Made by a program: the position numbers and the translations under genes
Notes under the pieces: model-generated
Databases searched by the model: none
Seen by the model: only the letters and a program-made list of their open reading frames with translations
What the model was told of the DNA's origin: nothing
Assembly (NCBI GenBank): GCA_014281115.1
Contig: JACONQ010000007.1
Coordinates: forward strand, 372,001 to 436,000
Length of the DNA: 64,000 nucleotides
Source: Laburnicola sp. R22_1
Lineage: Eukaryota; Ascomycota; Dothideomycetes; Pleosporales; Didymosphaeriaceae
Direction of reading: 5' to 3'
Shown: positions 13,668 through 26,173 of the stretch, piece after piece
How the letters are laid out: the number at the start of each line of letters is the position of its first letter
Position numbering within the stretch: position 1 is the stretch's first letter

Positions 13668-13791
13668 TTTTTATAATAACCTTTTTCACGCTCTTTTTAA
13701 TTACTAAGCAGGGGGCTCTGCTTTTTTTTGTCATGTTATTTGAGATGAAAGCCTTTGTCGTGCTGCCTCTAGGTAGTTAATTTAACGCCAC
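13668..13791 (-). mobile_element. SINE-like short repeat, copy S1 (124 bp)
   Basis: The repeat is flanked by an exact 11-bp duplication, ATACCTTTTAA, at 13657-13667 and 13792-13802. Its core carries AAGCAGGGGGCTCTGCTT, an imperfect hairpin, followed by TTTGTCATGTTATTTGAG. In the minus orientation it begins GTGGCGTTAAATTAAC and ends in an A-rich stretch. Three other copies lie at 16750, 43296 and 44554. I see no convincing pol III A or B box. Confidence 0.75.
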
Positions 13792-13802
13792 ATACCTTTT
13801 AA

Positions 13803-15096
13803 AATTAAATTATCTTATTAGCTAGAATTCTCTAAGAAGATAAGTTATGCTTACGCAGAAGCTTATATAGGTTAAATTATAATATAGGCTTAGTCTATAT
13901 AAATTAGTATAGTGCCTATAATTTGCGTGTAACTAGTAGTAGCTCTATTTTATATAGTGTTTAATAATTATAAGTAGGTAGATAGAATAGTAGTTAAGTA
14001 CTATATATAAAGAGTAGTAGTTTATTTAGTTATTTATATAAATAAAATTATTCTTAGTACTTATATAAAGGTTCTTTTAAGATGTCTATAGGGACCTATA
14101 GCTATATAGATGCCTACTATAGTAGTAGCTTACTCTATTTAAGTTTATGCAATAGTCTAACTAGCTTAGATATCCTTAAGATTAGCCTTAGTGTTTATAC
14201 ATAAGGAGTTCAGTAAGCTAGCAAAGGCAGTAATATATAAGTAATATTTATATTACCTTAGGCTAATTTATATAGTTTACTAGTACTTATAGCTCTAGTA
14301 TCTATTCTTAATATAATACTATTTTTTTAGGACTATAATAAGCTCTCTCCTAAATATATAGTTTAACTTTAAAAAATAGTATTCTTTCTACCCTTTAAAG
14401 TCTTCCTAGAATAATTCTAAGAAAGCTGTTCCTTTTAGTATAATATATAATAATTAGCAATGGTATATATTGTATATAATTATATTTCTAATAAAAGGAA
14501 TTATCTACTAGGTTAAGCCTTTCTTTTTAGTACTTAGGTCTTGTTCCCTTAGGCAGTGTTGCCTTTACTATTCCTATTCCTTTAGTATACTTATTATATA
14601 GTCTAGTATATTTAGGTATATTAGTATTATTTTATAAAATAAAGTTAGTAAAGGTAGAGGCTTTGTGCGAAGTAGTGGTAAGGGTAGTTATTACATAACT
14701 AGTTTATTTAATAGGTTAGTTATATAGAGGATTATACTTTATTAGGGTTTATTATTATCTAACTATATATTTATATAGTTACTAGTAGTATGCTTAGTGC
14801 ACTATCTCTTTTTAAATTTTATATAGTAGTAATATCTACTTACTAACTTAATAAAAGAGTTAATCTACTATCCCTATAGATAAGAATAGGTTTTATATAT
14901 TTTATATAATCGCTTCCTTTATTTTATATAGCAGTAATAGTTACTTATTAACTCTATAAAGGTTTAATCTGCTATTCTCTTACGTATAAAGAATAGAGTA
15001 TAATAAAACAAATTATATAGCTAATAATAACTTATATAATCTGTCTTTACTCTTACTAATTTGTAGTTAAGAGTTAGTTAACTGCTAATTAGTATT
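13803..15096. other. AT-rich RIP-degraded sequence, no gene seen
   Basis: About 1.3 kb of TpA-saturated sequence without a recognisable reading frame on either strand. It probably holds leader and LTR remnants of neighbouring retroelements, but I could not pair any part as an LTR. Confidence 0.5.
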
Positions 15097-15385
15097 AAAT
15101 AAGCTCTATAGCTAGCTGTATAAATGTTAATATCTAATACTCTATACTAGTAAGTGTAGAGGATATATAGGATAATTGTATAAGGAAAGAAAATAATATA
15201 ATAGAACTAACTTAGTATTAATTACTTGTCTTTAGAAAGGGTGTAGATAGAAAGGAGATAATTCTGCAGCATATAGGCTGCAGCGTATAGATATTATATA
15301 ATCCCTACATAATGCTATTGTGCGACAATATTAAAACCTTAACCCTCTTAGGTATCCTTGCCTATATGGTATATAAATAGAGCCT
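15097..15385 (+). repeat. Probable 5' LTR of the second gypsy element
   Basis: This stretch matches 45255-45540 over about 285 bp, starting at TTAAATAAGCTCTATAGC and passing through CCTTGCCTATAT. It lies directly upstream of the gag-pol relic of the second gypsy element, and the copy at 45255 stands alone. Both facts suggest an LTR. Exact ends are uncertain. Confidence 0.6.
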
Positions 15386-16749
15386 ATATAAGTATTAATA
15401 TAGAGTACCGCATAATATTAACTTTTATAATAAGTTAGACTAGATGCTATATAATAAAAAGCATTATATAAAGTATATTACTAAATATAAAGAAGTAGTA
15501 TCGAAATAATATAGGCTAGGCCACGCTTAAATAAACCCTATAGACTATTTAGTATTTATATACTAATATTATTAGACATATAATAAAAGCAATAAATAAA
15601 AAGAAAAGTAAGTGCTAGAAATAAAATAACGCTTTCTTAACTAATATTACAATATTAGTATAGGGTCTTACATAGATAAACTATAGATAAAATGCTATAA
15701 TAATAGGTGTGAATATTATTAGGGTGTAAAAGATAAGTAGGATACTTTTTACCTAATATAGCTTTTAAGAAGTAATAATACGCAATACTTTTATAGGTAG
15801 AATATTATAATAATAGGTGTTAGGTATACCTTAGCAATAAATAGGGCGTAAAATAGTTCCTAAAGGGCTTAAAGCTAATAAAAAACTAGAACACATTCAG
15901 TAATAGGGTTATACTAGTAAAAGTAAATTAATAACCCTTTATAAGGTATACTATAATACTTAGACGCGCCTAAAGATATATATACTAATATAAATATATA
16001 AGATTTACGCGCTTATAAATAGCAGCGTTAAGTAAACCTTTATATTACTATAGGTAGTAGAATAATATAATATATTATACTAGAATAAGCCTAAACTTAT
16101 TAAGGTTGTGCTTATAGATAATATACTACTAAGATATAGAAATAGTGTAATACGCCTTAAGACCTAAGAAGTATTACTAGAACTTACTAGATTAGAGAAT
16201 TAATAAAGAATTAATATTATAGATATTAAAAAAGAAAATATATTAATTAGGTACAATTAGCTTAAGAAGCACAATCCTACTGTTAATTAGTAGAAAGGAA
16301 TCTTATAAAGCTAATAGCCTGCAAATAAGATTACTTTATAATAATAGTTAAATTAAAGAGGATTTATAAAGTAGGTTACTTTAAACTATAACTTATAATT
16401 AAGCCTAATAATTTATAGTACACTCTAGCTTGGTAAAATTAGCAAGATATTAATAATAAAAATTATACGCATATATAGAAAAGACTTTTAAAAAATAGAA
16501 ATTATTTAAGTATAATAAGTTACAACTGTAAAGAATAAATCCTAACCTAGTATACCTTAGAAATATAAGAAATATTGTAAGTTCTTGAAGGAGTATAGAA
16601 GCAATAACTTACTAAAGCACTAGGAGTAGAATTATAAGATTTATCTAGAAGAAGGAGTAAAGCTTAAGCCTAAATATATATACTAGCTATTAAATAGCTA
16701 ATAGAAATAGCTAAAAGTATATATTAATAAGAATCTTATAAGAGAATTT

Positions 16750-16846
16750 GATTACTAAGCAGGGGGCTCTGCTTTTTTTGTCATGTTATTTGAGATGAAA
16801 GCCTTTGTCGTCCTACTCCTAGGTAGATAAATTAACGCCACACACA
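16750..16846 (-). mobile_element. SINE-like short repeat, copy S2 (97 bp)
   Basis: Same core as S1 with the CAGGGGGCTCTG hairpin and GAGATGAAAGCC. It is flanked by the 11-bp repeat TAAGAGAATTT at 16739-16749 and 16847-16857. Unlike S1 it ends at GATTACTAAG and lacks the A/T-rich tail segment. It is inserted in the second gypsy relic. Confidence 0.75.
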
Positions 16847-18424
16847 TAAGAGAATTTATATAATAGAGTAGAAGCTTAATAGCCTTACTAATTCTATTTA
16901 TACTAAAGAAGAATAGTAAGCTAAGACTCTATATAGACTATATATAGCTAAACAACACTATAAGGAAGGACTATTATTCTTTGCCTCTTATCTAAGAACT
17001 TATAGATTAACTTTAGGGAGTTAAATAGATTACAAAACTTAATATCTATAAAGAATACTACTAGATATAAATTATGAAGGGATTTAAATAGCTTATAGCC
17101 TTTAAAATATAATATAGTCTATTTAAATATATAGTTCTACCTTTTAAATTAATAAACATACTAGTAATAGTTTAGGTAGTTATTAATAAGACACTATATA
17201 AATATTTGGATATATTCTGTATAGCGTACTTCGATAATATACTAATATACTCTAAGGAATTACTTAAGAAATATATAAAACACGTAAAGAAAGTGCTTAA
17301 TAAGCTAAAATAGTACTAGTTACCCTTATAGCTAGAAAAGTATAAATTCTACATTATATAGACTAGATATCTTAGATTTATTATTAAATAAGACAGTATT
17401 ACTATAGACCCTTAGAAAGTTATAGCTATATAGGACTAGCTAGTTTCTAAAATAGTTAAGAATATATAACCCTTTCTAGGATTTGCAAACTTCTACTATG
17501 AGTTTAATATATGATACTTAAAAACTATAGCGCCTCTTATAGAAGTAACTAAAAAGAAGAAAGAATTCTTCTAGGGCTAGGAATAGCAGACAGCTTTTAA
17601 GAAGCTAAAAAAACTATTTACTATAGTACAATTACTACAGATATAGGATCTAATATAACTAATATATATAGAAACTAATATATCTAACTACGCCTTAGAA
17701 GCTATACTTATATAATAGGGCGAGAATAGAAAATAGAGACTAATATTCTACTATTCTAAAAAGTTCTTAGAAGTAGAATTTAACTACAACATTTACAATA
17801 AGAAACTATTAGAAATAATAGACTCCTTTAAATAATAAGAACTATAGGTTATAAAAGCTTAATATTAGATTAAGGTATTTTTAAACTATTAAAACCTTAT
17901 AAGTTTCATATTAACTAAGAAACTTAACTAATAATAAGTTAAATAGGCAGAAATAATAGCGAACTACAACTTTAAAATCTACTATTGCCTAGAATTACTA
18001 AAGAGGGTAGCAGACGCCCTTAGCTAAAGATTAGACCTTAAGAAAATAGACTAACTTAAGACGCATAAGGTAGTTTTGTAAATAGAAATAGATAATACTT
18101 TCTAATATAATTAACTATAGTTAGCAAAAGTTATAGTATTTAGGTATAACCTAGCAAATAGATAATAGAATCTAAACTAATAGATATAATACGCCACAAA
18201 AAGATTATAATAATTAAGACAGAATTAAGATGCTAGATAATATAGCTAAGATCTTAATTAAGATATAATATAAATTAAAGGACTAGGGACATCTAGGTAT
18301 TAATAAAACAACTTAATAAATTTAACTAGAATACAATAATCTACGCACGTATAATAAAGTAAAAAAAGATTATAAATAACTATTTAGTAAATATAAAGAA
18401 TAAGCCTAAGGGATATAAGCCCTA

Positions 18425-19522
18425 CGGTCGCATTGTTTATTTAGTGTTAATCACCCTTTTTAACTCCCCTTTTTTAATTTGAGCCTGCGTAGGTTAGGAT
18501 AGAAAGGCCACTCTAGTCTAGCATCTAAAAATATAGTCTACTCCTAGTCTCTACTAATATAATAATAGTTTATGCATAAAATGCACACTTACCCTCTATT
18601 ATTAATACGCGCTCTAATAGCTATTAAATTTACTTAAAGCGTGTATAGTAAACTAACTTATTCTATTATTACTATTATTAGCAATTACGCTGCTTATGCA
18701 TTGCGCTTATCTAATACTATAATAACTATAAGGATATAACGCATTTATATAACGCTCTTTTCCTCTAGCAACTTATTAATAAATATCTTCTTCTCTTTTC
18801 CTTTAATCTTACTATTCTCTATTGCCACCTTCCTAACTAGTAGTAATATAAAAAACTATAGTAGAAACTCTATATATCTATTATTGCGCCTCTAGTTAGT
18901 AATCTATTATTAGCCTAACTAGTACACTAGAACTGCCTTATATAGGCTAAGGTATACCTTCTACTTTAACCTATTAATAATTTTCTAGATAGAGTAGTAC
19001 TCTAGCGTAGCCTAGTAATAGTAATAAGTAAATAGAAAGTATACGTTTAGGCGGCGTTAATAATAATTTTAGTATTAGGGCTTAAAAGAATAGTAGAAAA
19101 TGGAGCAATAGAAGTCTTTTAAGGTTAACTTTATTATAGAGATAGAGCGTTAGTATATCTATATTATATAAGCTTCTACTTAGTATAGATCTTATAAGTA
19201 GTATAAACTTACTATTATAATAGCTATTACTTCTAGCAATATCTTTAGGAATAATAGTAAAGGAGGAAGATAATAGTTATAATAAGTACCTTTTTATTTT
19301 CCCTTCTACTCTAAACTAGTATAGCAATATATTCTTACTATATTTTATATGTAGTTTTTTTAATTAGAGTAGGCGCGCTAAGCTCGCTTAGTGAGCTTAG
19401 GCTAACGCGCTAACTCCTTTTTATTAAATACCTTAAAACACTTTTCTGTATTAATAATAGTAGGAAGAATAACTGCTATTATTGTAATATTTTTATTAGA
19501 AACCCCTTAGTCGCAAAAAAAC
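18425..19522 (-). mobile_element. Family C repeat, copy C2 (1,098 bp, uninterrupted)
   Basis: In window orientation it starts CGGTCGCATTG and ends TTAGTCGCAAAAAAAC. It is flanked by the exact 11-bp duplication TATAAGCCCTA (18414-18424 and 19523-19533). Sequence on both sides belongs to the gypsy relic, so this is a clean insertion. It is a good reference copy for family length and ends. Confidence 0.85.
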
Positions 19523-20690
19523 TATAAGCCCTATAGGTTATTATAACTCTTAACACTACCTATATAACTATAGACTAGCGTTATAATAGACTTTATAGTA
19601 AAGCTTCTAGTATTAATAAAACTAGAATCTAGACAACTATGCAACTTAGTATTAGTAATTATTAACTAATTAACTAGGTAGATATATCTATAAATAAGTC
19701 TATTATAGTAGAAAATATAGCTTACAAAATCAGAAGGACTTTTATTGCTAATTATAGACTACTAGAAGAATTTATTATAGATTATAATAGACTGTTTACT
19801 TCTAAGTACTAGGAAACATTACTAGCAATACTAGAGAATATTTATAAGCTTGCAATAACAGCTTATACCTAAATAAATAGCTAAAAAGAATTAGTTAACT
19901 AGATACTAAAATAGTATTTACAAATATATATTAATAAGTTATAAGATAACTAGGTTAAGTTACTACTAATAGCGTAATTAATATATAATAGTGTAAGGTC
20001 TAGTATAATAGGACGCTTACTATACTACGCAAACTATAGATATAAGCTAATTACTTACTAAAATTTAAAGAATATTAAGAGCTTTTAGTATTAGCTAATA
20101 AGAAGGCCTAGCTTATATATAAGCTATATAAGGAGTTAAGCAAATAAATTACTTAATAGAACTTTATAAGAGCTAAATAAGTAAATAAATATAGGCTTAA
20201 GAGACTAACCCTTAAAAGGAGAGATAAAATTCTTCTATTATAAAGGAATTTAAAAACTAAGCAACTATTTAAGTAGTCTAACTACCTCTAAGTAGAACTA
20301 TTTACAATTCTAGAGAAATAAGAACTAGTAAACTATAAGCTAAAGTTACTAAAGGAAATCTATATATACTCTACCTTTTATAAATTACTTCTTAAATTAG
20401 CACTACTAAACGCTAAAGTTAAGACCTAACTAGAACTTAAAAATAAGGAATATAAAGTTAAAGAGGTCTAGAACCTATAAAAGTTTAGGTATTATTAGAA
20501 GTATTTAGTTAAATAGAAAGGATAGCCTACTAGTAAGAATATATAGAAACCTATTAAGAACCTATTTAGGTATAGGGGGGCAGTAAAGCAGTATTACTAA
20601 AAGAACTTAGAAAAGTTAATTTTAATAAAGGCAAGTTAGTCTAATTAATAAAGAACTAGTTAAAAGCAGAAGGAGATATAATATCTAAGA

Positions 20691-22090
20691 CAAGTAATAA
20701 AGATTATAGTAATACAGATTACTTACTAGTAACTATATCTAACTTCTTAGCCTCCTTCTCTTTTTTAAACTTATTAAGCTTCTTAATAAATAATAGGTTA
20801 TAAGCTACGTAGTTAGCCTTATAATAATTTAGAAGTTAAAGTTATTTCTAAAGATAATTTTTATCGGCCTATATAGTGCGCTATTACTTAATAGCCTAAT
20901 TCTAAATATGCTAAGCTTCTATAAGTTTCTAATATAACTTTTCTTAGTTATTCTTAAAAAAATTCTACTTTAAATTTAAGATAAAAACATTATAATAGGT
21001 ATTATAAGAGGTATACTTAGCGTAATACTTAAAAGAGTAAGATAATATATAAAAGTAACTAGCCTTTAAATAGGTAAAGTAAAGGCATATTACTAAGTAA
21101 TTAAAATAGCAAATATAAGTAAATAAAGAAGCCTAATAGTTAGCTTTAGTGCGTGTAGAAGACATACTAAGTAGAAAAAAAAATAAGAGAAAAGGGTATA
21201 ACTTCTTAGATATAGGAGAATATATACCTTTATTTTGTTTTTGTTTTTGTTAGGCTATTCTTACTAAGAGGAATATTAGCCAGCTATATAATTGCATATT
21301 GTATACGCTTAGTTATTAATTACATAATATTAGTTTAGTACACTATATCTATATATATATTAGTAATCACTCTATACTTATATACTATAAGTATATATAA
21401 CGCGTTAACTTGCTTACTAGACAGCACTTATTGCTACTATAGCTCTTTATAAGTCCACACTATAGATTTAAATACCTAGCGACGCTTGCTTGTCGCATCC
21501 TCCACCTTCTCCCTCTACCACCATATTAGAATCGCTCTAGAAGTTAATGCGTCTCTCTCTTACGCCTATATATATACCTTTATACCTACTTACTATATAC
21601 TAATAGTATAGTTACTAAGATCTTTAAAGTATTAAAATAATAACTTTAAAAGAAAAGCAAGTATTATAATAATATAGATAATATACACGTTAGAACTAGA
21701 TAAATATAATTAGAGAATAATTATAGATAAAGATACTAAGTAGAAGTAGTGTAATATATAGGGTAGGTTAGCAAAAATATTATATAAGAAAAATAGAAGC
21801 TAGTTTTAGTAGCACTAAAAGGTAGAAGTTAATAACTAGACTAGGAGTTAGTTTTAGCTAGCAAATATAGTAGAAGCTAATAAATAGAATAGAAGCTTAG
21901 TTAAACTAGTAAGTAGAGATAAAGAGAAGCTTTTAGTAAATAAAGATTAGGACTATATAGATCTAGGAGATCTCCTTAGGTTTAAATCTTTATAGTTAAC
22001 TCTTTATAGTACTATTTCCTATATAAATTAGTGCTAGTTATTTTATCTTATTTATCTTATAAAATTAGAAAAGCCTTACTTAAGTTAGTT
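20691..22090. other. RIP-degraded repeat sequence up to the gene island
   Basis: TpA-rich sequence with no intact frame. It includes a short (TTTTTG)n-like run near 21,236-21,260 and, near 21,640-22,000, a purine-rich stretch that could be a gag relic. The change to normal composition is abrupt, between about 22,080 and 22,160. Confidence 0.45.
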
Positions 22091-22159
22091 AATAACTTAC
22101 TTAATTCTTCCTAAAGCCTCTAACGCGGACACCTCTAAGTTACCTCACCTCCCCTAACC

Positions 22160-23547
22160 CGGATTAGGACAAGGTACGTGACCCTGTGTTAACAGTAGGT
22201 ACTCACTTCAGCCCAGCCCAGTTCAGCTCAGCTCGTAATGGTACTAGGTAGCAGCGCCAGCGCCAGCGGCATTGTTTCGTCTTCTAAACGACAAAGTCGA
22301 ATTTGGTCGGGGTGTTGAGAGGGTTAAGAATGGGGGTGAAAGTGCAGGTGCGAAGTGCAGGCGCGAAGTGAAGGTACCGGTACCGATAACGCTAGGTTAA
22401 ACGTGGATACTATACCTGCTACCTAGTGCAAGCCTGGGCAACATAACAGGTAATAAACCACGATGCAAAAATGTGCAGGTGCGCTGAAAGACACGTCGCC
22501 TGAAGAGCGAGAGCGACCAGGGCCTGCTGGCGCGCACACGACACGACATCACACATAGACGTACACGTGGTCATCGCAGAAACCATCTACAACACGACAT
22601 GATGCTCGATGGGATTGGGAATGGGAATGAAAAAGGGTGGATTAATATTTTACTCGCGCTCTTCTTGGCAGCGCTTTGTATATAATACGACTGCCGTTGT
22701 ATTTCTGTCTCCCTGGCGACGATGCGATCGTACCGCGGCACGTAGGATGGGGGCGCTCGTATATGAGATTTCCAATGCATGGATGCGCATTATGCGTCCC
22801 TTCGTCCATCTGCGGTACCGATGGCGCATTCTAACAAGCACAGAAGGGCAAACCTCTATGTTGCGGTCGTCCTGAGCGCTGTCGCGGTTTCCTCAACGGG
22901 CATGCTGTATCGATTTATGGTCTATAAACACTGCATCGTTGGACTCCGGGGAGAGCGGTAGGACCACCATGTCATATTTTCATAGGCACCGCCTTCGGAT
23001 GTGTGAGGCGAGGCGCCTTCGTGCGGGAGAAAGTTGTGGTGAGGCATCTCTTAATAGTAGTTGGACAGCACATGCTGTGGAAGCTACAGCGCAGGACGAG
23101 TGCGCTCATGGGAAGAAGGAGGCGGGAAGTGTTGGTTGTAAACTCAACGCGTGCCTGGAAGGTAGGGCTCTATCGATGCAGGTAATGTCATAGTGGATTG
23201 TGCTGATATGTCCGACAAAGAGGTCGAAATGGATGAGGCGGGTGATATGTGTATTGGTCCAGCGCTTAGGCCGATGGGGTTGCGCCTATAGAGCCCAAGA
23301 TTAGGGAAAGATGTCGGTTTATTAATTTCACGAGTCTACCCTGTGTAGCTGTTAGATGGCAGTTCCAAACAAGTCCCGGGGCTGTGTACTGGGCAAAATG
23401 CATACCTCGTGTTCCAAACGTGGAAGTTTCTGTAGTCAAAATACCAAGCTCGAGTTAGAGATGGCTCGGCTGGTAGACGACCCTTGTTAGCCAGGCGATG
23501 GCTCGATCTCTGCGTACAAGTATGGCTGACCCATATCGATGTCGAAC
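22160..23547. other. Non-coding island edge, no gene seen
   Basis: About 1.4 kb of normal composition. Several short overlapping frames exist on both strands, but none exceeds 90 codons or shows a recognisable domain. A short repetitive run (CAGCCCAGCCCAGTTCAGC) lies near 22,211, and repeated GGTACCGGTACCG near 22,373. It is downstream of the ankyrin gene and may include its 3' UTR. Confidence 0.5.
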
Positions 23548-25376
23548 TCATATCAGTCCCAAAACACTCAGCCCCTTTCCTCTGTTGGCCGTATTTTCAG
23601 GACTCCGCTCCACTTCCGCTCCCTGCGCAAGCAACAACTCTATCATCATAGTCCTCTCTTTCGAATACACCTTGCTAGTCGTGACGCACATTTGGAACGG
23701 TGTCCTCCCATCTCTTGCCTCCCTATTGACATCGGCACCGATTTCTAGCAGCCACTTCGCTATCGGATAGCCACCGGGGGTCTTGACCGCGAGATGCAGT
23801 GGTGTCTCTCCTTCGTGATTCGGCGTGTCGAAGTCTATCCCAAGATCTACGAGCCACTGCACATTCTCGAGCTGCTTGCCGAGAACGGCAGAATGGATCG
23901 CGGAGTAATAGGCTGTGTGTGAGGTCTGCGTTACGTCGGCGCCATACTCGACGAGGAGTTGCAATATCGGAGTCGGGAAGGCGTAAGCAGCGCGGATGAT
24001 GAGAAGGCCAAATTCCATGTCGGCGGCACTAGGATCTGCGCCTTCCCACAAAATCCGCTCAACCTCGCTCGGCATCGTTTTGCTCGAAATGTTCCTCAAT
24101 ATCCAGTCTATGGCTGATCGCTGATCTTTGCTGAGACGTCTCCTCGTGTCTTTTGCTACGGCGATCTTGTCGTTGGTGAGTTTCTGGTGGATGATTGAGC
24201 GGTCCTCACAACTGATGACGGTGGAAGCGATACGATAGGAGTTCTTCGATTTGGTATTTGGCTCTTTCATCACGAGCTGCGGTGAGTCCACTCTTTGGCA
24301 GCTATCTCGCTTTGGAGACTTTCGTTTGGAAGAACTTGTCCGCGTCCCTGTAGTGGTAGTGCTTTCGGCGTAGAACGTTCCCCGCGACGGTACCCTGTCT
24401 TCGGAGGTCTGCTCTGACGTACTCAAACGCGGATTTGGGAACATGATAGACGGTGGCGGAGTAGCCGGGGATTGAAGAGCTTGTGACACCACGTTTGCGA
24501 TCCACGCTCCAATGCCGCTTGAGACCGAAAGAGGGGAGGGCAACGGTGGAAGACTCTTCTCTTCGTCTAAACCCTTCTCTTGAGCGAGGTTCTTCTCCTG
24601 GGCTGGGAAGAGGCTAAACGTAACCGATGACCCAAGAAGATTAGTTTGGAGCTTGCGCCTTTCGGGAGATGCATACAATGAGTTGTGCTCTTCTAGCTGT
24701 AATGAAGTGCATCTTCTCAAATTGTCAAACGAGGTATATAGTGTGGGCAGTCGCCCCTCGGTGAGATCATCGATATGACTGCGCTCGGCATCGACTCTCT
24801 CCAAGAACATTAGCCACACTTCAGGATCTGCACCATCGAAGAATGACCGCCTATTTGGAGAAGTTATCTCGCATTCGGTCTTCGGTTCGGTGAACCTTCC
24901 CTATCTTTAGCCTTTATCTTTGCATTTGAGAAAAGTACTTACAGCTCAACAAGGTCCAACAGAAGGTCCAATGCGCATCGTACAGCCTCCAAGTCATATC
25001 GTAAATTCGGTAGCTCACCAACTTTGAAGTTTTGCCAAGGCTCAGTGCGGTCCTGACTCGCTGAGAGGCGCACGAAGGGTTTGTGCAACGCTTCAGTCGC
25101 CGATGAACAACAATCTAAGAATCCAGATGCGGCTTCCACCAAGAGCCCCGGCAGACTAGCATTTGCGGATGAAAAATCATCACGAGCGATGTCCAAGGAC
25201 AGCTTGATAGCGAGTAGATCGGCATTGATTGCGTTAATGTCATGTCTGGCATCACGTAGCCCGCGTACAATGCCACCTGTATCGGTGATAATCTGTCGAG
25301 GAAAGTCAACCTTTTGCCGATAGAGATACACAGTACGAAACGCACCCGACCAATGCCAGAGCCTATAGCTGCGCAT
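23548..25376 (-). CDS. Ankyrin-repeat protein with a helical N-terminal domain (two exons)
   Basis: Exon 1 (25376-24943) and exon 2 (24850-23548) join in frame across a 92-bp intron (24942-24851) with GTAAGT at its 5' end and AAATAG at its 3' end, giving 578 residues. The junction reads on as FFDGADPEVWLMFLERVD. Residues about 30-120 form a helical region (GLRDARHDINAINADLLAIKLS) resembling the N-terminal domains of fungal STAND/NLR-like proteins. A Ser/Pro-rich low-complexity middle follows. The last 170 residues hold about four ankyrin repeats (ILQLLVEYGADV, then ETPLHLAVKTPGG, then AKWLLEIGADVN). No NACHT or NB-ARC motif is seen. Ankyrin repeats bind protein partners; the role is otherwise unknown. 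The start is uncertain, because this ATG lies just before the helical domain and an upstream exon is possible. RIP has left it intact. Confidence 0.72.
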
Positions 25377-26171
25377 CTTGCTGCGACGGTGCTGTGTCCA
25401 GGTCTAGGCATGTCGAGCAGCTCCTCTCTTGGGGTTTGTCGATCGTCGCCCGTCAATCCGCGGCGGCAATACACTACTATATCGTACAGGGATACTGAAC
25501 GGAAAAGTCGATAAACCAGAAGTGTGGTTGCTTGTTGAACGCGAAAGCCGCAGCCGCAGTCGATATCTATGTGGATGGATGGGACGTTCAAACGTTGAGA
25601 AGGGTGGCATCAGCCCAAGACCGCCAAGTGATTATCTAATAGCAAGACATTGAGTCGTGCCTCGGAACGCAGCCAGTCGTGTACCAAATTACCAATGCCA
25701 CAAAGATGCGCACTGTACAAGAAAGGGGTACATGCTCGTCGAAGTACCTAGACTGGACCCGCGAGAATGTTCTGTCCTGAGAAGCGACGTCAACAAACAC
25801 CGTCGAGCGAGTGGGGGGTTGCGGGCTGAGCTGAAACGTTCTGATTGCGCAGCTTGTCTGCGAGTTCCGATGGCATCCTAACGACAACGCAGAATCGCAG
25901 ATCGCGAAAGGCGCCCTCTTATTTGGTAGGCGCTGGACGGGAGTACAGCATTGACAGGCGAGCGGTCTGACCTCTGTCAATGCATCTCCGGCTTCGATGT
26001 CCGAAGTCCCCGTATTTTCAAACTTCGCCTCGAGCATCAGCGAAGCTAGCGGTGAACAGGGCTAGCCAATTGCCAATCATTGCCCCTTCAGCCCTATGGG
26101 GTGTGCTCTGGTTGCCTTACACAACGTATACACACAATGTCATGCATCAATAAGCATAAGCGAGTACGCAC
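25377..26171. other. Intergenic region upstream of the ankyrin gene
   Basis: Normal composition with short overlapping frames only; the longest, 158 codons on the minus strand, overlaps ankyrin exon 1 in another frame. It probably holds the promoter and 5' end of the ankyrin gene. No other feature is supported. Confidence 0.5.
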
Positions 26172-26173
26172 TA

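Larger units (their letters stand above)
15386..20690 (+). pseudogene. Second Ty3/gypsy chromovirus gag-pol relic, with two nested insertions
   Basis: Read on the plus strand around many stops. Reverse transcriptase lies near 17,080-17,450 (LPFKLIN, then AYFDNILIYS near 17,225 where YLDDILIYS is usual). The RT-RNase H junction (PFLGFANFYYEF) is near 17,470 and RNase H (SNYALEAILI) near 17,690. Integrase occupies roughly 19,535-20,100, and a chromodomain-like end lies near 20,450-20,600 (KYLVK, stop, KG then KNI, stop, KPIKNL, with stops where Trp or Gln is expected). It is interrupted by S2 at 16,750 and by C2 at 18,425, which splits the region between RNase H and the integrase core. I found no 3' LTR. 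Heavy RIP makes it inactive. Confidence 0.8.

Noticed and set aside
22571..23193. Cluster of 60-90-codon frames on both strands at the island edge
   Set aside because: They overlap one another in several frames, with no domain, signal peptide or splice-linked continuation. Typical chance frames in GC-normal DNA.
25115..25591. 158-codon minus-strand frame overlapping the ankyrin gene
   Set aside because: It overlaps ankyrin exon 1 in another frame and has no domain. An upstream ankyrin exon here is possible but not demonstrable.
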